Origin: Jejuia pallidilutea
GTDB taxonomy: Bacteria; Bacteroidota; Bacteroidia; Flavobacteriales; Flavobacteriaceae
Reading direction: 5' to 3'
Assembly (NCBI RefSeq): GCF_002973595.1
Contig: NZ_PVEO01000004.1
Coordinates: 310,001 to 374,000 of the forward strand
DNA length: 64,000 bases
Numbering within the stretch: the stretch's first letter is position 1; the number at the start of each line of letters is the position of its first letter. Both the position numbers and the translations under genes were made by a program. Positions 61,046 through 64,000 of the stretch are shown piece after piece. The notes under the pieces were generated by a model. It was not told the origin of the DNA and searched no databases. It worked only from the letters and a program-made list of their open reading frames with translations.

Positions 61046-62479
61046 ATGAGGAATTTTACTGTTTATTATATTCTCGTTTTTGTGTTGCTAACGTTTACGC
61101 TTAGTGCACAAGTGGTTATAAGTAAGCCTAATTTAGGTTTTACACAAGCGTGTGCTAGTTCTACTTTTAATAACTACAATGTTACTTTTTCTTTTTCACC
61201 TAGTGGTAATTTACAACCAACCAATACATTTATTGTTGAAATGTCTGATGCTGATGGAAGCTTTTCAAACGCAACAGTAGTACATACAACAAATGCAGGA
61301 AGTGTGGCAACTTCTCCTGCCACATTAAGTTTTTCTATTCCTACAGAAACCTCGGGCGAAGGGTATAAAATACGAGTAAAAAGTACAGCACCTTCCGCAA
61401 CAAGTAGTGCGTCCAACGCATTTGCTGCTTATTATAAAATACAGGATAGCCCTTTTAGTATCAACAACCTAATAGAAACTGGTGTGTATTGTACTGGTGG
61501 AAGTTATTTGCTTACTATAGATAATCCTGGGGATGCCATGAACGACTCGCCACTGCAATACCAAAACTTAACATTTAATTGGTATAAAGAAACAAGCCCT
61601 ACAACATCAGTATTTGTAGCCTCTGGCGAAAGTTTAGAGGTAAGTACTCCAGGAGTTTACTTCGTAGAAACCAATTATGGCACCTGTACGTCAAACTCAT
61701 TTTCAAATCGCGTTACCGTAAGTGAAGCTGCTTCAGGAACAACTTCTTCTTCCATAAGTTCTAGCTTAGGCAACCCTTATTGTTCGGTAAATGGGCCAAC
61801 AACATTAAGTGCTATTAATGGAATAGGTTACCAATGGTTTAAAGATGGAGAGAAAATTGATGGTGCAACAAGCCAAATGTACCAAACTAATGAAGCTGGA
61901 ACTTATGCCGTAAATATAAACTTAGAAAATTGTACAGCCTCTGCATCTATAGATTTAGTAAACACAGATTTTACAAGCGAAATTAATGTAGAAGACATCA
62001 ATATACTAGATAGTGGCGAAACCTTATTGGTAAATGTAGCAACTACCGCCGTAAGCCCAGTATTTCAATGGTATGTAAACAATACGCTAATTGTAGACGC
62101 TACTACAAGTAATTACGAAGTATCGCAACAAGGAAATTATACAGTAAAAATAACGCAAACTGAAGGTTGTAACGCTTCACAAGAAATAAATTTTGTAGTT
62201 AACGAGCCTTTTCCAGATGTGGCAAATATTCCAAATGTTATAACACCCAATGGCGATGGTATTAACGATACTTGGGTAATTCCACAAGAGTTTGTAAGTG
62301 GAACAAACACTCAGGTTACATTAATAAGTGCACAAGGTAAAGTGGTGTTAGATACAACAGAGTATCAAAATAATTGGCCTGAAAACGAATTAGATTTTAA
62401 AGATGTAAACCCTGTTTACTATTATATTATAAAAACCTCTAATCAAAATATAAAAGGATCTATTACGGTTCTAAGATAA
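61046..62479 (+). CDS. T9SS type-B (gliding-motility C-terminal domain) surface protein
   Basis: A 477-residue exported protein: signal peptide 1-21 (TLSA/QV), a beta-sandwich N-terminal region (QACASSTFNNYNVTFSFSPSG), two Ig-like modules with a typical WYxN or WFKDG core (YQWFKDGEKIDGATSQMYQTNEAGTYAV; FQWYVNNTLIVDATTSNYEV), and a final T9SS type-B domain of about 85 residues (PNVITPNGDGINDTWVIPQEF, VVLDTTEYQNNWPEN, VYYYIIKTSN). Type-B proteins need a PorP/SprF partner for secretion, which is the next gene, 1 base away. It is likely to be a small adhesin or a surface binding protein. Confidence 0.88.
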   Translation: MRNFTVYYILVFVLLTFTLSAQVVISKPNLGFTQACASSTFNNYNVTFSFSPSGNLQPTNTFIVEMSDADGSFSNATVVHTTNAGSVATSPATLSFSIPTETSGEGYKIRVKSTAPSATSSASNAFAAYYKIQDSPFSINNLIETGVYCTGGSYLLTIDNPGDAMNDSPLQYQNLTFNWYKETSPTTSVFVASGESLEVSTPGVYFVETNYGTCTSNSFSNRVTVSEAASGTTSSSISSSLGNPYCSVNGPTTLSAINGIGYQWFKDGEKIDGATSQMYQTNEAGTYAVNINLENCTASASIDLVNTDFTSEINVEDINILDSGETLLVNVATTAVSPVFQWYVNNTLIVDATTSNYEVSQQGNYTVKITQTEGCNASQEINFVVNEPFPDVANIPNVITPNGDGINDTWVIPQEFVSGTNTQVTLISAQGKVVLDTTEYQNNWPENELDFKDVNPVYYYIIKTSNQNIKGSITVLR

Positions 62480-62480
62480 A

Positions 62481-64000
62481 ATGAACAAATATCTATTATA
62501 TATGTTTATAACGTTATGTACTATACAGCAATTCCATTCTCAAGAGAGCAATGGTGTTGTTGCTTTAGCACTACCTGTTAGAAACTCTTTAAAGTTTAAT
62601 AGATATGCCATAAACCCAACTTTTAGTTTTGTTAGAGAGCAAAATAAGTATATAAGTTTTACCAATAAAAAACAATGGACTCAATTTAACGATGCGCCCA
62701 ACTCGTATTTATTTAGTTATGCAGGTCGTTTTTCAGAAAATATTGGTGCAGGTATAGGTTTATTTCAGCAAGATTTTGGAGTGCTAACAACCTTTGGTGG
62801 TATGCTTAATTTTGCTTACAATGCAAGTTTAACCAGAGAAAGTAACTTAACATTTGCTTTAAATGTAGGAGCTTACCAAAGTGGTCTTAATGAAGGGCGA
62901 GTGGTGATTAATACTCCAGATCCTGCCCTGCAAAATGTACCGTCTAACTTTTTAATAACCATAAATCCAGGGATAAATTATGGTACCGATTTCTTCGATT
63001 TTGGATTGGCTATAAATAATTTAGTTTCCTACAATTTAAACGATTCTAAAATTATAGAAGATAATCCAGAACAAGCACTACAAGCGCATATAATGTATAC
63101 AGGTTATATGGATGCTAGAGGCTTTTTTGATGAAAGTAAATTTTCAACATTAATAAGAAGTGAATTTAAAAAGAACCAAACCGTAATTTCAGGAATTGCA
63201 ATGCTAAACGTACCTAAAGGTATTTGGGCACAAGCGGGATATAATACCCTATATGGTGCATCGGCTGGTATTGGAATTAACGTAACTAATAATATTGCTG
63301 TTGAATACAATTATGAGCAATCTATGGGTAATTTCTCAGATTTTGGAAGTTCTCATGAAATTACGCTAGCATATCGTTTCAATAAAAAATATAGTTATAG
63401 TTATGGTGATGATGATGATGAGCAGTCTGTATTCAATTCTAATAAGCGAAAAAGAAAGCCTAATAATTTAACAGATGAAGATAGGGCTAGAATAGCAGAA
63501 CGAAGGGCTGAAATTGCTGCAAGGCGAAAAGCTGAAGCCGAAGCCAAAAAAGCGGAATTAGCCAATATACCAAGAAAAACTAGCGATTCGGAGAAAGATA
63601 ATTTTGAAGCAGCATCAAATATTGAGAGTAAACCTGTGGAAAAAGAATCTGTGGTTACAGTTAACAAAGAAGAGTTATTATCCAAATTAAACTCAGAAAA
63701 AGAAGCAGAACTCAAAGCCGCAGAAGCCTTAAGGTTACAAAAAGAAGCCGAAGAGAGAAGACAAATTGAGTTAGAAAGACAACGGATTGTTGCCGAGGCT
63801 AAAGCAAAAGCAGAACTAGAGGCAAGGTTACAGCGGGAAGCAGAACAGCAAGCTGAAGCGGAGCGTGAACGATTGGCAGCAGAAGCTAAGGCAAAAGCCG
63901 CAGAAGCCTTAAGGTTACAAAAAGAAGCCGAAGAGAAAAGACAAATTGAGTTAGAAAGACAGAGGGTTGCTGCCGAGGCTAAAGCAAAAGCAGAACTAGA
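62481..64000 (+). CDS. PorP/SprF-family T9SS outer-membrane protein with long coiled-coil tail, 3' end outside window
   Basis: A PorP/SprF homologue. After the signal peptide (1-20) comes the beta-barrel (about 20-310): VALALPVRNSLKFNRYAINPTF, SFTNKKQWTQFNDAPNSY, GRFSENIGAGIGLFQQDFG and the closing strand HEITLAYRFNKK. SprF-like proteins help secrete or anchor T9SS type-B substrates. Unlike the usual family it does not end there: after a short DDDDE and basic NKRKRKP segment it continues into a long charged coiled coil rich in Ala/Glu/Lys/Arg/Gln (from about 63470), with a 60-residue internal repeat (63717 and 63897, about 95% identical). It runs off the right edge. The next gene could be fused or the tail could span the periplasm. 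Confidence 0.85.
   Translation, partial: MNKYLLYMFITLCTIQQFHSQESNGVVALALPVRNSLKFNRYAINPTFSFVREQNKYISFTNKKQWTQFNDAPNSYLFSYAGRFSENIGAGIGLFQQDFGVLTTFGGMLNFAYNASLTRESNLTFALNVGAYQSGLNEGRVVINTPDPALQNVPSNFLITINPGINYGTDFFDFGLAINNLVSYNLNDSKIIEDNPEQALQAHIMYTGYMDARGFFDESKFSTLIRSEFKKNQTVISGIAMLNVPKGIWAQAGYNTLYGASAGIGINVTNNIAVEYNYEQSMGNFSDFGSSHEITLAYRFNKKYSYSYGDDDDEQSVFNSNKRKRKPNNLTDEDRARIAERRAEIAARRKAEAEAKKAELANIPRKTSDSEKDNFEAASNIESKPVEKESVVTVNKEELLSKLNSEKEAELKAAEALRLQKEAEERRQIELERQRIVAEAKAKAELEARLQREAEQQAEAERERLAAEAKAKAAEALRLQKEAEEKRQIELERQRVAAEAKAKAEL
63717..64000 (+). repeat. tandem 180-base repeat in the SprF-like tail
   Basis: The block of about 104 bases starting at 63717 recurs at 63897 (spacing 180 bases, 60 codons) with only a few substitutions; both encode AAEALRLQKEAEE...RQIELERQR. 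The rest of each 180-base unit holds a similar EARLQREAEQQAEAERERL block. A third copy may follow outside the window. Confidence 0.85.

Noticed and set aside
63401-63715. Minus-strand open frame of 104 codons near the right end
   Set aside because: It is complementary to the repeat-rich coiled-coil tail of the SprF-like gene; such composition gives long antisense frames by chance.

Overview
The window is AT-rich and has no rRNA, CRISPR array or insertion sequence that I can see. It reads as a chromosomal piece of a marine, polysaccharide-degrading member of the Flavobacteriaceae (Bacteroidota). The evidence is five type IX secretion (T9SS) type-A C-terminal domains, a T9SS type-B (gliding-type) C-terminal domain beside a PorP/SprF homologue, several promoters of the Bacteroidota form TTG-N17-21-TAnnTTTG, and lipoprotein signals on many secreted proteins. 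I cannot name the genus from sequence alone.

Region A (1 to about 33.6 kb) is most of a large polysaccharide utilisation locus (PUL), entirely on the + strand; it is cut at the left edge, and its SusC/SusD pair is not in the window. In order it holds: a truncated GH116 enzyme; three tandem secreted right-handed beta-helix proteins; a nucleoside-hydrolase-like secreted protein; a fourth, motif-divergent beta-helix protein; a large alginate-lyase-superfamily (PL38-like) T9SS protein; two lipoprotein S1 sulfatases; a second PL38-like T9SS protein; a clan-A glycoside hydrolase with an unusual acid/base motif; a fifth beta-helix protein fused to BspA-type leucine-rich repeats; a stand-alone BspA-repeat protein; a SASA-type acetylesterase; GH30, GH39, a concanavalin-like lipoprotein, GH3; and a type I mannose-6-phosphate isomerase. 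Terminator hairpins at about 14.54 kb and 24.20 kb split it into at least three transcription units. The set implies a sulfated, probably O-acetylated, uronic-acid-containing polysaccharide with neutral beta-linked sugars (xylose and/or glucose, and perhaps mannose). T9SS lyases and the clan-A enzyme would cut it outside the cell; sulfatases, esterase and exo-glycosidases would finish it in the periplasm or at the membrane; ManA would feed mannose into glycolysis. The substrate is an inference.

Region B (33.7 to 44.1 kb) is a set of envelope, stress and signalling genes: YetF/DUF421, SYLF, an FAD disulfide oxidoreductase, YihY/BrkB, CsbD, a small AraC regulator, an Rcp1-like response regulator, a large PAS histidine kinase, two tiny proteins and an AraC-family regulator.

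Region C (44.4 to 58.6 kb) is housekeeping: tRNA-Lys, shikimate kinase, a phosphoribosyltransferase, an S4 RNA-binding protein, an FKBP lipoprotein, an outer-membrane barrel, a transketolase split in two genes, tgt, an LptF/LptG permease, an EamA transporter, accA, dnaB and a HAD phosphatase.

Region D (58.8 to 64 kb) holds a small secreted protein, a surface beta-rich protein and a T9SS type-B adhesin-like protein, followed by a PorP/SprF homologue with a very long charged coiled-coil tail that runs off the right edge.

The strongest candidates for something undescribed are the five-member beta-helix family with a conserved PYGYG...KHSG signature, its fusion to BspA repeats, and the clan-A hydrolase with AKE where NE is expected.
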